Origin: Methanocorpusculum sp. UBA424
Lineage (GTDB): Archaea > Halobacteriota > Methanomicrobia > Methanomicrobiales > Methanocorpusculaceae
Direction of reading: 5' to 3'
DNA length: 64,000 bases
Assembly: GCA_002498375.1 (NCBI GenBank)
Contig: DAHC01000003.1
Coordinates: 62,001 to 126,000 of the forward strand
Made by a program: the position numbers and the translations under genes. The notes beneath the pieces were generated by a model. The model saw nothing but the letters and a program-made list of their open reading frames with translations. It was not told where the DNA came from and did no database searches. The number at the start of each line of letters is the position of its first letter. Position 1 is the stretch's first letter. Positions 40,873-49,755 of this stretch are shown here, piece after piece.

Positions 40873-41631
40873 TCAGGACTTCATCCGCTGATCATATGTC
40901 CGAAGAGCTCGGACCATATCCACGTACCGGAACTCCGGCCACGGCGGAACACAGAAACAGACGGCCGCTTCGTTCCCGTTCGCAAGCCAGGGAAGGAAGT
41001 TCGAGGTCCGTTTGTCATTTGCCGTTCTGATGATCAGATCAACAGGGGGCATCTCCACTTCCGGGTACATACGTTCGGTCACGCAGTCCGGCGTGATCGA
41101 ATCGGGCGACAACGCGCCGGCACGTACCTTTGCGACGATCGACTTCGTTGTCTCCAGGATCTCGTTTCGTCCGCCGTAGGCGATGGCAAAATGCAGATAA
41201 TACCGGTGATGATCCTTTGTGGCCTCCTCGACATCCCGGATCTTTTCCAAAAGCCGGTCGTTGATGAGAGACCGGTCTCCGATCACGGTTATGTTCACCT
41301 GCTTGTCATAGATCCGCTGGTCTTTAATCATCTCCGAGAACTTTTCGATAAAAAGTTCCAGAAGCTCATTCACCTCTTCGGGCGAACGCTTGAAGTTCTC
41401 GGTGGAAAAAGCGTAAAATGTGGTGTGGATCACCCCAAGCTCCTCCATCCAGTCGAAAACCTTCATCGTTACCTCTGCCCCGGCACGGTGACCAAACGCC
41501 GGGTCTTTTCCGCGCGCCTTTGCATATCTCCGGTTTCCGTCCTGAATGATGGCTACATGGGTCGGAACGTGGGTCAGCTGCCGGGTGAGCCTGCGAACAT
41601 ACAGGTTTTCTGCTAAGGACCGGAGACTCAT
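40873..41631 (-). CDS. uppS: cis-Prenyltransferase catalytic subunit (undecaprenyl diphosphate synthase family)
   Basis: This enzyme extends allylic diphosphates with isopentenyl diphosphate in cis geometry, producing the long-chain polyprenyl carrier for glycosylation. The 252-residue protein has the catalytic Asp31 in HVAIIQDGNRRYA, GHRAGAE, FYAFSTENFKRS, TVIGDRS and AIAYGGRNEI. The C-terminus differs from the standard: the RTGGE segment reads RTANDKRTSNFLPW, and the final RERRFGG is replaced by a truncated YDQRMKS without RxG. The missing motif is present in the homologue at 35844-36467. The gene is last in lysS-radical SAM-uppS, with a 4-bp overlap. Confidence 0.93.
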   Translation of the reverse strand: MSLRSLAENLYVRRLTRQLTHVPTHVAIIQDGNRRYAKARGKDPAFGHRAGAEVTMKVFDWMEELGVIHTTFYAFSTENFKRSPEEVNELLELFIEKFSEMIKDQRIYDKQVNITVIGDRSLINDRLLEKIRDVEEATKDHHRYYLHFAIAYGGRNEILETTKSIVAKVRAGALSPDSITPDCVTERMYPEVEMPPVDLIIRTANDKRTSNFLPWLANGNEAAVCFCVPPWPEFRYVDMVRALRTYDQRMKS

Positions 41632-42632
41632 TGGGGGATCACCTCTACGATCATCCCGTCGTTTGGATACCGCTCGATGATTTTGCGTTCGCCGCCGAAC
41701 TTGCGGGGGATCTTTCGCATCTGCTGCCAGTCGAGTTCGATCGTCCCATCCTCCATCTCCTCATAATAACTTCCGGCGCGGAGACACGGAAGAATCATTT
41801 CAAGATCCCCCTTCACCTCCATTGAACCGTACATCACGGTTCCGTCCTCAGTGATCATATCAAACGGCCGGGCAGAGTTCATGGCGATACGCTTGAGTCG
41901 TTCCCTAAGCTGGACCGAGTCCTTGAAGGTGGATGTACAGTAATGGACTTTCGGGTGGCCGTTGATCTCGCCGGCCCATTTGGTCGAACCTTTGATCGCA
42001 TTGCAGAGAGGGTTTTCCGTTTCGAGTTTTCTCTCACGCATATTATCGGCGCAGGCATCGCCCCACTCGAGCTGATTGATGTTGAAAAAGTCCACCGAAT
42101 CGAGAAGCGGGAAGAAATGCCGGAGACCCGGAAGAGAGGGGACCTCGAAACCGACCGAGAACCCCATCTTTTTCGCATTCGCGATTGACTGAACGTAGGG
42201 CGAGGTCAGAATATCTTTCCAAATCTCGTGGGGAGGGTGCATTCTGATCTCGTCAACGTACCCGACAAGGGCGGCGAGATCCTCTTCGGTTGGTGCGTGG
42301 CCGGTGTAAAGATGGATATGATGATCTTTGCCGAAATGTTTTTTGAGTGCCGAGCAGAACTCGACGACCCGTTCGATCTCCAGAAGAGGTTCTCCTCCCG
42401 TGACACCGGTCCCGAGAGCATCCATCACTTCGCCTTCGACGATCGCCTCTTCAGGCGTGGTGATCTTCTGATCGTTTGCGTAGATCACATCGATATCCTT
42501 TCTCTCCTCAGAAAGAGGGCAGTACCAGCAGTCGCGATCACACCGTCCGGTAATGAAAAGGACCAGCTTTGCCCCGATGTAGCAGAGTTTGCAGCCGTCG
42601 GAGAGATTTCTCGGTAGTTTGTCCTTCGCCAT
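41628..42632 (-). CDS. Radical SAM protein related to pyruvate formate-lyase activase (COG2108 type)
   Basis: The 334-residue protein has the radical SAM motif CDRDCWYC (Cys31, Cys35, Cys38) within LVLFITGRCDRDCWYCPLS, a GTGVTGGEPLL substrate/SAM loop, and further cysteines (Cys14, Cys17 upstream and several later) that could hold another cluster. It matches the archaeal uncharacterised group related to PFL-activating enzymes. It lies 2 bp behind lysS and overlaps uppS by 4 bp. The substrate is unknown; neither partner gene suggests one clearly. Confidence 0.85.
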   Translation of the reverse strand: MAKDKLPRNLSDGCKLCYIGAKLVLFITGRCDRDCWYCPLSEERKDIDVIYANDQKITTPEEAIVEGEVMDALGTGVTGGEPLLEIERVVEFCSALKKHFGKDHHIHLYTGHAPTEEDLAALVGYVDEIRMHPPHEIWKDILTSPYVQSIANAKKMGFSVGFEVPSLPGLRHFFPLLDSVDFFNINQLEWGDACADNMRERKLETENPLCNAIKGSTKWAGEINGHPKVHYCTSTFKDSVQLRERLKRIAMNSARPFDMITEDGTVMYGSMEVKGDLEMILPCLRAGSYYEEMEDGTIELDWQQMRKIPRKFGGERKIIERYPNDGMIVEVIPQ

Positions 42633-42634
42633 AC

Positions 42635-44152
42635 TTATAACGACATCTCAAGAAGACGTTTCAGCGTCTCTTCACGGCCAAGCGCCTCGAGGAACCAGCC
42701 GAGACGAGGTCCCCGATCTGCTCCGAGGAAAGCCCGGTAGATACCCGTGAAGACCTCTTTTCCGGTTATGCCGGCTGCCTCTGCCGCATCATAGACCGCG
42801 TTGTGAAGAACATCGGCTTTCCACTCGGAATCGGTGACGATTTTTGCGTAGGCAACTACGGCTGCTTTGACCTCGGACTTTTCATTGGCGGCAACTTCCG
42901 GAAGAGATTCGGCAAGAGCAAACTTGGCGTCTTCGGGAGCATACCTCTCAAGCCATACTTTGGCACGGTTTGCCTGATCGAGAACGGCATCTTTGTCGAC
43001 GATCTCGTATCCGCTGCGTTTGAGGATATCGAAGACGGCATCATCGGTCCGTGCGATCTGAACGACCGTCACCATATGACGGAACGGAATCGTTGTCTGA
43101 GGGGAAGCGATTTTGGAAAGTTCATACTCGCGGGACTCTCCGGCAACGGCTGCTTTGTCATACTCGTCGATCAGACGGAGCAGACCCATTCCCGGATCAA
43201 ACGCGATGGTCTTGTCGGGTTTGGTTTTTGCAATCAGATAGCGGAGCACTTCCGGCGCCACGATGTCGAGCATATCACGGATCGTTAGGACGACGCCTTT
43301 TGATGAGTGCATCTCGCCTTTTCCTTTCAGGCTGATCCACTCATAGGTTACCGGAACCGGGGCATTGTAGCCGAAGATCTCTTTGGTGATGATCTTCCCG
43401 GTATCATAGGATCCTCCGGGCGAGGCGTGGTCTTTTCCAAACGGCTCGACCGTCACGCCGTGTACGGACCAGCGCATCGGCCAGTCGACACGCCAGACGA
43501 GTTTTCCTTCGCCTTTCGAGTAGTCGGAGACGCCTTCGTGTCCGCAGGGACATTTGTAGGTGACGGTATGGTTTTCGATATCGTGGGAGAGGATCGCTGC
43601 ACGGGAGATCGTGCCGCAGGCTGCACAGATCGGATAATACGGGGTCCAGCCCTCTTCGAGTTTTCTGCCGGAGACATCTTCAAGGATCTTTTTGATATCC
43701 TCAGCATGGATGAGTGCTTCTTTGATCTGTTCGGTGAACATGCCGGATCGGTAAGCTTCGCTGGTTCGGATGATTCGCGGGTGGATGTCGAGCTCCTCGA
43801 TCGCCGAGAGGAAGGGATCAAGGAAATGCTCTGCATAGCTTTTGTGTTTTCCGCAGGGACACGGGATGTCGCTGACCGGCCAGCCGATGTACTTCTGATA
43901 TTCGTCGGAAAGGAACGGGTAGACTTTTCTCAGCGGATCGAAGTCGTCTGCAATATAAACAAGTTCGGCCTCAACTCCCCTTTTGAGGAGAGCTTTGTAG
44001 ATCATATCTCCCGTCATGACCTCACGCATATTTCCCAGATGGATGGGGCCGGAGGGAGTTATGCCGGTGGCGATCAGCTGAGGGGCGTCAGCCGCAACCT
44101 GCGCTGCCTTTGCATCGGCCCAGTGAATCTTCTCATGTATTTTTTCTTCCAT
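42635..44152 (-). CDS. lysS: Lysyl-tRNA synthetase, class I
   Basis: This is the archaeal class I enzyme charging tRNA-Lys, unrelated to bacterial class II LysRS. The 505-residue protein shows HLGN (38-41, the HIGH motif), MHSSKG (281-286, the KMSKS motif) and a zinc-binding set CAACG (176-180) and CPCG (201-204). The C-terminal helical domain for the anticodon follows. It is the first gene of an operon with the radical SAM protein and uppS. Confidence 0.96.
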   Translation of the reverse strand: MEEKIHEKIHWADAKAAQVAADAPQLIATGITPSGPIHLGNMREVMTGDMIYKALLKRGVEAELVYIADDFDPLRKVYPFLSDEYQKYIGWPVSDIPCPCGKHKSYAEHFLDPFLSAIEELDIHPRIIRTSEAYRSGMFTEQIKEALIHAEDIKKILEDVSGRKLEEGWTPYYPICAACGTISRAAILSHDIENHTVTYKCPCGHEGVSDYSKGEGKLVWRVDWPMRWSVHGVTVEPFGKDHASPGGSYDTGKIITKEIFGYNAPVPVTYEWISLKGKGEMHSSKGVVLTIRDMLDIVAPEVLRYLIAKTKPDKTIAFDPGMGLLRLIDEYDKAAVAGESREYELSKIASPQTTIPFRHMVTVVQIARTDDAVFDILKRSGYEIVDKDAVLDQANRAKVWLERYAPEDAKFALAESLPEVAANEKSEVKAAVVAYAKIVTDSEWKADVLHNAVYDAAEAAGITGKEVFTGIYRAFLGADRGPRLGWFLEALGREETLKRLLEMSL

Positions 44153-44281
44153 GTATTGGTACCTGCTATTAGATGTGTCTGTACGTATGTGTTTTCAAAT
44201 CTGATAATACCTGATGTCCGGGAAGGGAAGATCAGTGTATGGCAAGCCCGCATTACGTCTGGAGATTAAAAAAAAGGGGAG

Positions 44282-45100
44282 TTATTCGGTTACTGCCGGC
44301 ATAGCCGAATCATAGAGATTGGCAAAGAACCGGGAAGTAACGATCACGATAAACGGCATGGCTGCAACGAGCAGAACACTGCCGGCAAACGGGATGCAGA
44401 GAAGAACAAGTTCTGCGACGCTGACAATAAGACTGATGAGGATCATGTAGCCAAGATATCGAAGCCACCCGATCCTTGCGATGATGCTGAAAAGTTCGTT
44501 GAAATGGAATGCTGCGCCGAAACTCTCTTCCTTTGCGAATTTTATGACACCCATCATTCCAACCATCATCGAGATGATCAGAAGAATGGTCGGGATAATG
44601 ATCGCAACGATGATCAGATATGCCATGTTGTCCATCGGACCAAGCACCGTTATCGTGGATACAACCGTGTAGGGAATCATGTAGATGAAGAGGATGATCA
44701 GTGCGAGGATACCCTCGACAAACATCTTGCCCCAGTTGTTTAAGGCAAGTTCTCCCCCGCGGTAGACCCTCATCATAAATCCGTAGATGAAGATGCTGGC
44801 AAAGATCGTGACGATCGTTCCAAGAATGAACAAAAAGACCGAGATCGAAGCGATTATGCCGAATGCCGGATCCATCATCGGATCGGTCATCATAGCAGGA
44901 TCTGCCGCCGCTGAGATCATCGGCGCGGAAACGGCGATGAGACTTCCCATCAGGAAAATCATTCCGAGGATCAGCATGACAGTACCGGCAAACATCACCG
45001 CGTACAAAAGGATGAGGACAAACCAGCTGCCGAATGTTTTGAATGCAGTGTTTGCATACTCCATTGAATTCTGGAGGTTTTCGCTAAAACCCATTACCAT
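44282..45100 (-). CDS. Integral membrane protein of the DUF4013-like type
   Basis: The 272-residue protein has about six hydrophobic segments, with Met-rich loops near residues 60-75. The opening FSENLQNSMEYANTAFKTFGSWFVLIL and the later YRGGELALNNWGKMFVEGI resemble the archaeal/bacterial DUF4013 group of glycine-rich membrane proteins. It sits 49 bp behind the pentapeptide repeat gene on the same strand. No function is known. Confidence 0.7.
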   Translation of the reverse strand: MVMGFSENLQNSMEYANTAFKTFGSWFVLILLYAVMFAGTVMLILGMIFLMGSLIAVSAPMISAAADPAMMTDPMMDPAFGIIASISVFLFILGTIVTIFASIFIYGFMMRVYRGGELALNNWGKMFVEGILALIILFIYMIPYTVVSTITVLGPMDNMAYLIIVAIIIPTILLIISMMVGMMGVIKFAKEESFGAAFHFNELFSIIARIGWLRYLGYMILISLIVSVAELVLLCIPFAGSVLLVAAMPFIVIVTSRFFANLYDSAMPAVTE

Positions 45101-45149
45101 AATACTAACGTATCAGTTGCTGGAACTATTTATGGTTTCGCCGCCCGGT

Positions 45150-45857
45150 TTAAAACAAGGTGTTTACTTTGACGGATCCGGCGAGGTTTGCACCCCCAAG
45201 CTCGGCAAAACGCAGATCAGCGCCGGTAAGATCGGCTTTCCAGAGATCCGCCCCCTCAAGATGGGCATGGGTAAGATCAGCTCCCGTAAAGTTCACATGC
45301 CTGAGATCGGCACCTTCCAGATGGGCGTAGGAGAGATGCACGCCCGAAAGATCCAGACCCACAAACGAGGCCTCTTCCAGATACGCGCCAAAGACCCGGG
45401 TGTCATCCGGTTTGTTCGCGATCTCGTGTGCATACCACGTGTTCCAGGAGGGAACGTCGGCTTTCAGCCTTGCTACCTGGGCAGGATCGCATTTGATTTT
45501 ACCTGCCGAATCATAGATGGCAGCATCCGGGTTGGCGCCGTCGAGAACCGCCCGGGAAAGATAGGCACGCCAGAGATTTGCACCGGCAAGATTTGCATAC
45601 GAGAGGTCGGCTGACTTCAGATAGGAGTATGAGAGATCGGCATTTCTCAGATTCGCAAACCTGAGATCGGCACCTTCCAAAAACCAGTAGGCAAGATCCC
45701 CGCCTTCGAGATGGGCGCCGTATGCATCGGTACTTCTCAGGTACATGGTCTCTTTCAGATGAACGGCATACCACGCGTTCCATCGGGTGAAATTCTTTTC
45801 CCCGGAACATTCACGGAGCATTGCATACTGCTTTGCATCAAACTTGGGTTTTTTCAT
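45150..45857 (-). CDS. Pentapeptide-repeat protein
   Basis: The 235-residue protein contains two blocks of A(D/N)LxxA-type pentapeptide repeats, residues about 45-115 (LEGGDLAYWFLEGADLRFANL) and 160-230 (YAHLEGADLRHVNFTGADLT), separated by a non-repeat segment. The regions before each block are similar to each other (FTRWNAWYAVHL, and VPSWNTWYAHEI), so the gene arose from an internal duplication. Each block should fold as a right-handed quadrilateral beta-helix. Its start overlaps the stop of the AI-2E family gene by 4 bp. The role is unknown. Confidence 0.88.
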   Translation of the reverse strand: MKKPKFDAKQYAMLRECSGEKNFTRWNAWYAVHLKETMYLRSTDAYGAHLEGGDLAYWFLEGADLRFANLRNADLSYSYLKSADLSYANLAGANLWRAYLSRAVLDGANPDAAIYDSAGKIKCDPAQVARLKADVPSWNTWYAHEIANKPDDTRVFGAYLEEASFVGLDLSGVHLSYAHLEGADLRHVNFTGADLTHAHLEGADLWKADLTGADLRFAELGGANLAGSVKVNTLF

Positions 45858-46876
45858 ACTTCATCACCCGGCTTTTTCTTTCCCGCCTCTTTGATGAAGA
45901 TCTCATACCCGGTGACCCCGAGGATCAGAAGGACCGGACCTAAAACGAATCCCAGAAGTCCCATAGCCATAGCCCCGCCGAAAAATCCGACGAACATCAG
46001 CATGGGTCTGATCTTCACCCGCTGACCGGTGAGTTTGGGACGGATGATCAGATCGGTCAGAACGCAGGTCAGGAAATAGCCAAGGGTCGCGGTCAGAAGA
46101 ACGCCCCGGATATCACCGAGACACAATGCATAGACGCCGACAAAAATGATCACCATCAATGGACCCAGGACCGGGATCAGGGCAAACAGAGCGCACATCG
46201 TGGAAAAGAATATCTCGTGACCGTAGCCGAGCACCAGGAAAAATGCATATGCCAAAAAGAAGGTCAGGAATGCGATGAAGACATGGACGATATAGATCGA
46301 GAAGAGGATGTCCTTGGTCTTTTTTGCCATCAGAGAGACGTTTTCCCTCGAACTCTCCGGAACGATACCGCAAAAATCAGCCCAAACCCGGTCGCCGAAG
46401 ATGATCGAGAGATAGACCAGAGCGTAAAAGAGGATGATATCGATAATGAAGGCAGGGACCATCTGCGCCGCGCCCAGAGCAAAACTTGGAAACAGAGTGA
46501 GGATGACGGTTTTTACCTCCTCGACCACACGCAGGGAAAAATCGCTCCCGTCGGTCAGATGGAGAAGATTTGTCACGGAGGTGATGATGGTTTGGAAAAT
46601 GGACATGAAATACTCAAAGTCAGAGCTGATGACCACAACGATGACCGCACAGACGCCGATGATAACCGTGAGAACGAGTGTTGTCAAAATCCCGGCAGAG
46701 AGACCTGCAGGGATTTTTTTGATCATCTTTCTATGCATCGGCATAATCACGACTGCCACGGACAATGCAAGGATGAGGAGGAAGATATAGTTCCACGAGA
46801 CGGCAAGGATTGCCAGAAATATCAGAGCGATCAGTATCAAGCTGAAATGATCTCTTGCATACCGGGAAAGATTCAT
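45854..46876 (-). CDS. AI-2E family transporter-like membrane protein
   Basis: The 340-residue protein has about eight membrane segments and the AI-2E/PerM family signatures: IMPMHRKMIKKIPAGLSAGILTTLVL near the N-terminus, and ALIPVLGPLMVIIFVGVYALCLGD then KLTGQRVKIRPMLMFVGFFGGAMAMGLLGFVLGPVLLIL. The family exports small molecules or ions; the substrate here is unknown. It is first in a pair with the pentapeptide-repeat gene (4-bp overlap). Confidence 0.88.
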   Translation of the reverse strand: MNLSRYARDHFSLILIALIFLAILAVSWNYIFLLILALSVAVVIMPMHRKMIKKIPAGLSAGILTTLVLTVIIGVCAVIVVVISSDFEYFMSIFQTIITSVTNLLHLTDGSDFSLRVVEEVKTVILTLFPSFALGAAQMVPAFIIDIILFYALVYLSIIFGDRVWADFCGIVPESSRENVSLMAKKTKDILFSIYIVHVFIAFLTFFLAYAFFLVLGYGHEIFFSTMCALFALIPVLGPLMVIIFVGVYALCLGDIRGVLLTATLGYFLTCVLTDLIIRPKLTGQRVKIRPMLMFVGFFGGAMAMGLLGFVLGPVLLILGVTGYEIFIKEAGKKKPGDEV

Positions 46877-46941
46877 TATATGAATAGAGGCGGCAAAGGA
46901 TAATAAATTCTGGGTTAAAAAGGAAAGAGAAAATCTACGGT

Positions 46942-47442
46942 TTACTCAACTGCTTTGAACGAGGAGCCGGGGATACCGCAGATCGGGCAGCGTTCAGGTG
47001 TCCGGTCGATCTCGATGTTCCCGCAGACCGGGCAGAGGTAGATGATCTCCGCATCAAAGTCTTTGCCTGCTTTTACTGCATCAGCTGCTTCCCGATAGAG
47101 AACGGCGTGTGCCGCCTCGGCTTTCATAGCATGCGTGAACGTGACAACTGCTTCCGATCTATCCTCGTTTTCTGCGATCGTGATAAACTTAGGATAACTT
47201 TCATTGCTTGCACGAAGTTCAGCAATTATGCCAGTCTCGATATTTTCGGCCGTGGTGCCGAGGTATCCTCCGATGCTCAAAAGATGGTGTGAATGGATCT
47301 CTTCCGCTGCTGAGGTTGCACGAAAGAGTTTTGCAACATGATCATATCCTTCGCCGGCCGCTATTTTGGCAAAGGAGTGATATTTGCGGTTTACGCGTGC
47401 TTCTGCGGAAAACGCACTGAGGATACAGTCGTCTGTGTTCAT
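46942..47442 (-). CDS. Rubrerythrin (paralogue 1)
   Basis: Rubrerythrin reduces hydrogen peroxide with a di-iron centre. The 166-residue protein has the ferritin-like part with FSAEARVNRKYHSFAKIAAGEGY, TSAAEEIHSHHLL and HAMKAEAAHAVLYREA supplying the Glu and His ligands, and a C-terminal rubredoxin domain with CPVCGN and CPICGIPGSSF holding one iron. It lies next to a closely similar paralogue at 47541-48041 on the same strand, 98 bp apart, a tandem duplication. Confidence 0.95.
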   Translation of the reverse strand: MNTDDCILSAFSAEARVNRKYHSFAKIAAGEGYDHVAKLFRATSAAEEIHSHHLLSIGGYLGTTAENIETGIIAELRASNESYPKFITIAENEDRSEAVVTFTHAMKAEAAHAVLYREAADAVKAGKDFDAEIIYLCPVCGNIEIDRTPERCPICGIPGSSFKAVE

Positions 47443-47540
47443 AATATGATACTTTGTCCAGAAATTTGATAAAGATAATGGAGATGATACTTGCCAAGAA
47501 TAATAATTTTCAGGTTAAAAAAGATGAATAAACCAAAGGT

Positions 47541-48041
47541 TTACTCGACTACTTTGAATGATTCGCCGGGAATGCCGCAGATCGGGCAGCGTTCCGAGGT
47601 TTTGTTGATCTCGATGTTTCCGCAGACCGGGCAGAGGTAGATGGTTTTCACATCAAAGTCTTTGCCTGCTTTCACTGCATCAAGTGCCTTCTGATAGAGA
47701 TCTGCGTGCACGGCCTCGGCTTTCATCGCGTGCGTGAAGGTGATGAAGGCATCCTGACGGTCTTCCTTTTCTGCGATCGCAACAAACTCCGGGTACATCT
47801 CATTGGTCTCGTGAAGTTCGCCGATACGTCCTGCTTCGAGGTTGGCAACTGTGCTGCCGATGTATCCACCGACACGCAGAAGTCTGCGGGCATGGATCTC
47901 TTCCGCTGCCGAGGTTGCACGGAAAAGTTTGGCAACATGATCGTATCCTTCGTCGGCTGCTGCTTCAGAGTAGGATTTATACTTGCGGTTTGCCTGGGAT
48001 TCGCCGGAAAATGCTGCGTCAATACAGTCTTGGGTGTTCAT
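47541..48041 (-). CDS. Rubrerythrin (paralogue 2)
   Basis: This 166-residue protein is the same length as its neighbour and, by eye, about three quarters identical. It shows FSGESQANRKYKSYSEAAADEGY, TSAAEEIHARRLL, HAMKAEAVHADLYQKA and the rubredoxin-like CPVCGN...CPICGIPGESF. The di-iron and FeS4 sites are complete. It is the upstream copy; both copies keep separate spacers, which suggests separate promoters. It is divergent from radC. Confidence 0.95.
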   Translation of the reverse strand: MNTQDCIDAAFSGESQANRKYKSYSEAAADEGYDHVAKLFRATSAAEEIHARRLLRVGGYIGSTVANLEAGRIGELHETNEMYPEFVAIAEKEDRQDAFITFTHAMKAEAVHADLYQKALDAVKAGKDFDVKTIYLCPVCGNIEINKTSERCPICGIPGESFKVVE

Positions 48042-48135
48042 ACAGTATTAATTGTTCAGAAAATCGGATAAAGATTTGGGAACAAGACATTCTGCGAAAC
48101 AACTATCTATACTCTTTGCCAAAAGAGAAGTAGAT

Positions 48136-48795
48136 ATGAGTCTGAAAAATACCGCCGATATCGATAAACCAAGAGAAAAACTGATCGCCAAGGGGCCGGG
48201 AAGTCTTGAACTTGAAGAACTGGTTGCAGCGATCATCGGAAGAGGGATTCCGGGATGCGATGCAGTCCAAATCGGAAAAAAGGTCGGAAAAATATTGATG
48301 TCCAAGACCTATGAAACGGAGGTGGCAGATCTCTGCGGGGTGAACGGAATGGGAGAAGCAAAAGCATGCCAGATCATAGCCGCTCTGGAACTCGCACGCC
48401 GTTTCCCTCCGCCCGTTCACCGGTTTGCCGTCATTCACAAAGCAGAGGATGTCCTGCCGTTCGTCCATCAGTACAGGTATGATACGCAGGAAAACGTCAT
48501 TTCTGTAACATTGTCCGGGGCACATGAAGTGTTAAAGGTCAGACTCATCACCAAAGGTCTCGTAAATGAATCGCAAATTCATCCAAGAGAGGTGTTTGCC
48601 GGGGCAATTTTGGACCGGGCTGCAGCGATGATTCTGATTCACAACCACCCGTCCGGAAATCTGCATCCAAGCAAACAGGATCTGAAAATAACAAAAGAGA
48701 TGCAGGCTGCCGGAGAACTGCTCGGGATAAAACTGCTGGATCATCTGATCATCGGACCAACAGAAGGATTTTACAGCATCGTAGACGAAGAGTAA
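48136..48795 (+). CDS. radC: RadC-like JAMM-domain protein
   Basis: The 220-residue protein has an N-terminal helix-hairpin-helix-like part (LEELVAAIIGRGIPG ... GVNGMGEAKACQIIAALEL) and a C-terminal JAB/MPN domain with the metal motif HNHPSGNLHPSKQD (His169, His171, Asp182). The start at 48136 has AGAGAAG upstream; a longer frame from 48052 runs into the divergent promoter region. The RadC name is historical, and the biochemical role is not settled. Its presence on its own, without an element, suggests a housekeeping copy. Confidence 0.9.
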   Translation: MSLKNTADIDKPREKLIAKGPGSLELEELVAAIIGRGIPGCDAVQIGKKVGKILMSKTYETEVADLCGVNGMGEAKACQIIAALELARRFPPPVHRFAVIHKAEDVLPFVHQYRYDTQENVISVTLSGAHEVLKVRLITKGLVNESQIHPREVFAGAILDRAAAMILIHNHPSGNLHPSKQDLKITKEMQAAGELLGIKLLDHLIIGPTEGFYSIVDEE

Positions 48796-48801
48796 AAAAA
48801 A

Positions 48802-49521
48802 TTAGCGTTTTGCTTTTGCGCATCCGCCGCATGCACGGCAAACCTCGATGCACGGAGTGAACTGTGTTCCCTTCCCGCAAAACGGCGGAATGTCGGCTGC
48901 ATCCCGTTTATAATATACATGAGGTACGAGAGATATGTGCGTGTAGGTTCCGACCCCCACCCCGATTTTGTCTGCGATATGTTCCTGGAGTTTTGCAAGA
49001 GCGAACATGTTGGAACCGGCGGCCGAGAGCATATCATTGCTCCGGAAAACGATCTTCATATTCAGTTTTCCGTCTCTTACAACGCACTGAACCAGCTGAA
49101 GACAGGGACAGTCCGCAAGTTTTGCATCGACCGGGGGACACCAGGTGACGGCGACGGCACGGCGGGACATTGGGCTTTCCCGTAATTTATCGATGATATA
49201 CTGGATCTGGTCCTGATGGATCTCGCCGTTCTGCATAAGACCGCAGCCCCAGTCGAAAAGCCGTCCGTGATAATCATACTCAAACACCGAATCCGAACCA
49301 TCAATCAGATTTTTGGCATACTCATCCAGAAAAGCCTCCTTAAATCTGGAGCAGGGCGAGACCATCGGCTTGGCGAGCGGTGTTTCGACGAAGAGGCAGA
49401 TCTCATCGGTTTCGACCGTCTCCTCGCCGTTCTCGGTGGTCAGCAGAGAACCTTTTTCCAGGATATAACGGATAACAAGTTCATGTGCCCGTGCAAGATT
49501 CGGTGCACGAATAAGTTTCAT
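48802..49521 (-). CDS. thyA: Thymidylate synthase, archaeal ThyA-type
   Basis: ThyA methylates dUMP to dTMP. The 239-residue protein has the catalytic Cys140 in DCPCLQLVQC, the phosphate-binding Arg pair at 120-121 (MSRRAVAVTWCP) and VFRSNDMLSAAGSNMFAL, the nucleotide motif of the family. It is shorter than bacterial ThyA (264) and ends with a cysteine-rich tail (Cys215, Cys224, Cys228, Cys231, Cys234) that is absent from the bacterial enzyme and could hold a metal. Archaeal relatives may use a methanopterin donor and not tetrahydrofolate. It is convergent with radC. Confidence 0.92.
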   Translation of the reverse strand: MKLIRAPNLARAHELVIRYILEKGSLLTTENGEETVETDEICLFVETPLAKPMVSPCSRFKEAFLDEYAKNLIDGSDSVFEYDYHGRLFDWGCGLMQNGEIHQDQIQYIIDKLRESPMSRRAVAVTWCPPVDAKLADCPCLQLVQCVVRDGKLNMKIVFRSNDMLSAAGSNMFALAKLQEHIADKIGVGVGTYTHISLVPHVYYKRDAADIPPFCGKGTQFTPCIEVCRACGGCAKAKR

Positions 49522-49586
49522 ATAATAGAGTAGGACCTTGAGATAGATAGAGGTTGCCGATCATACTGAAACGATGAAAAAACAAG

Positions 49587-49659
49587 TAGCCCGTAGCAGA
49601 TTCGAACTGCTGTCGAGGGATCCAGAGTCCCCCATGATTGACCACTACACTAACGGGCT
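49587..49659 (-). tRNA. tRNA-Gln (CUG anticodon)
   Basis: The 73-nt minus-strand sequence folds as a tRNA: acceptor AGCCCGT pairs with ACGGGCT before discriminator A, the anticodon stem is GGGGA/TCCCT, the loop CTCTGGA gives anticodon CUG for CAG codons, and the T arm is AGCAGTTCGAATCTGCT. CCA is not encoded. TTGTTTTTTC follows as a terminator-like T-run. Confidence 0.96.
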
Positions 49660-49724
49660 AAATTACCTTAATGAATATGACATGACAGAATATTAAGATA
49701 GCGATTGGTTGGTGACCAGATAGA

Positions 49725-49732
49725 TTTTATAT
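49725..49732 (+). promoter_or_regulatory. TATA box of the DUF1614-type gene
   Basis: TTTTATAT lies 27 nt before the GTG at 49756, as expected for an archaeal leaderless transcript. It supports GTG 49756 over the upstream ATG at 49705, which lies before the box. Confidence 0.6.
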
Positions 49733-49755
49733 CAGCCCTCACAAAACAATTACCA

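Noticed and set aside
49587..49659. tRNA-Gln as an integration (att) site
   Set aside because: No integrase, no direct repeat of the tRNA 3' end and only ordinary genes are nearby.
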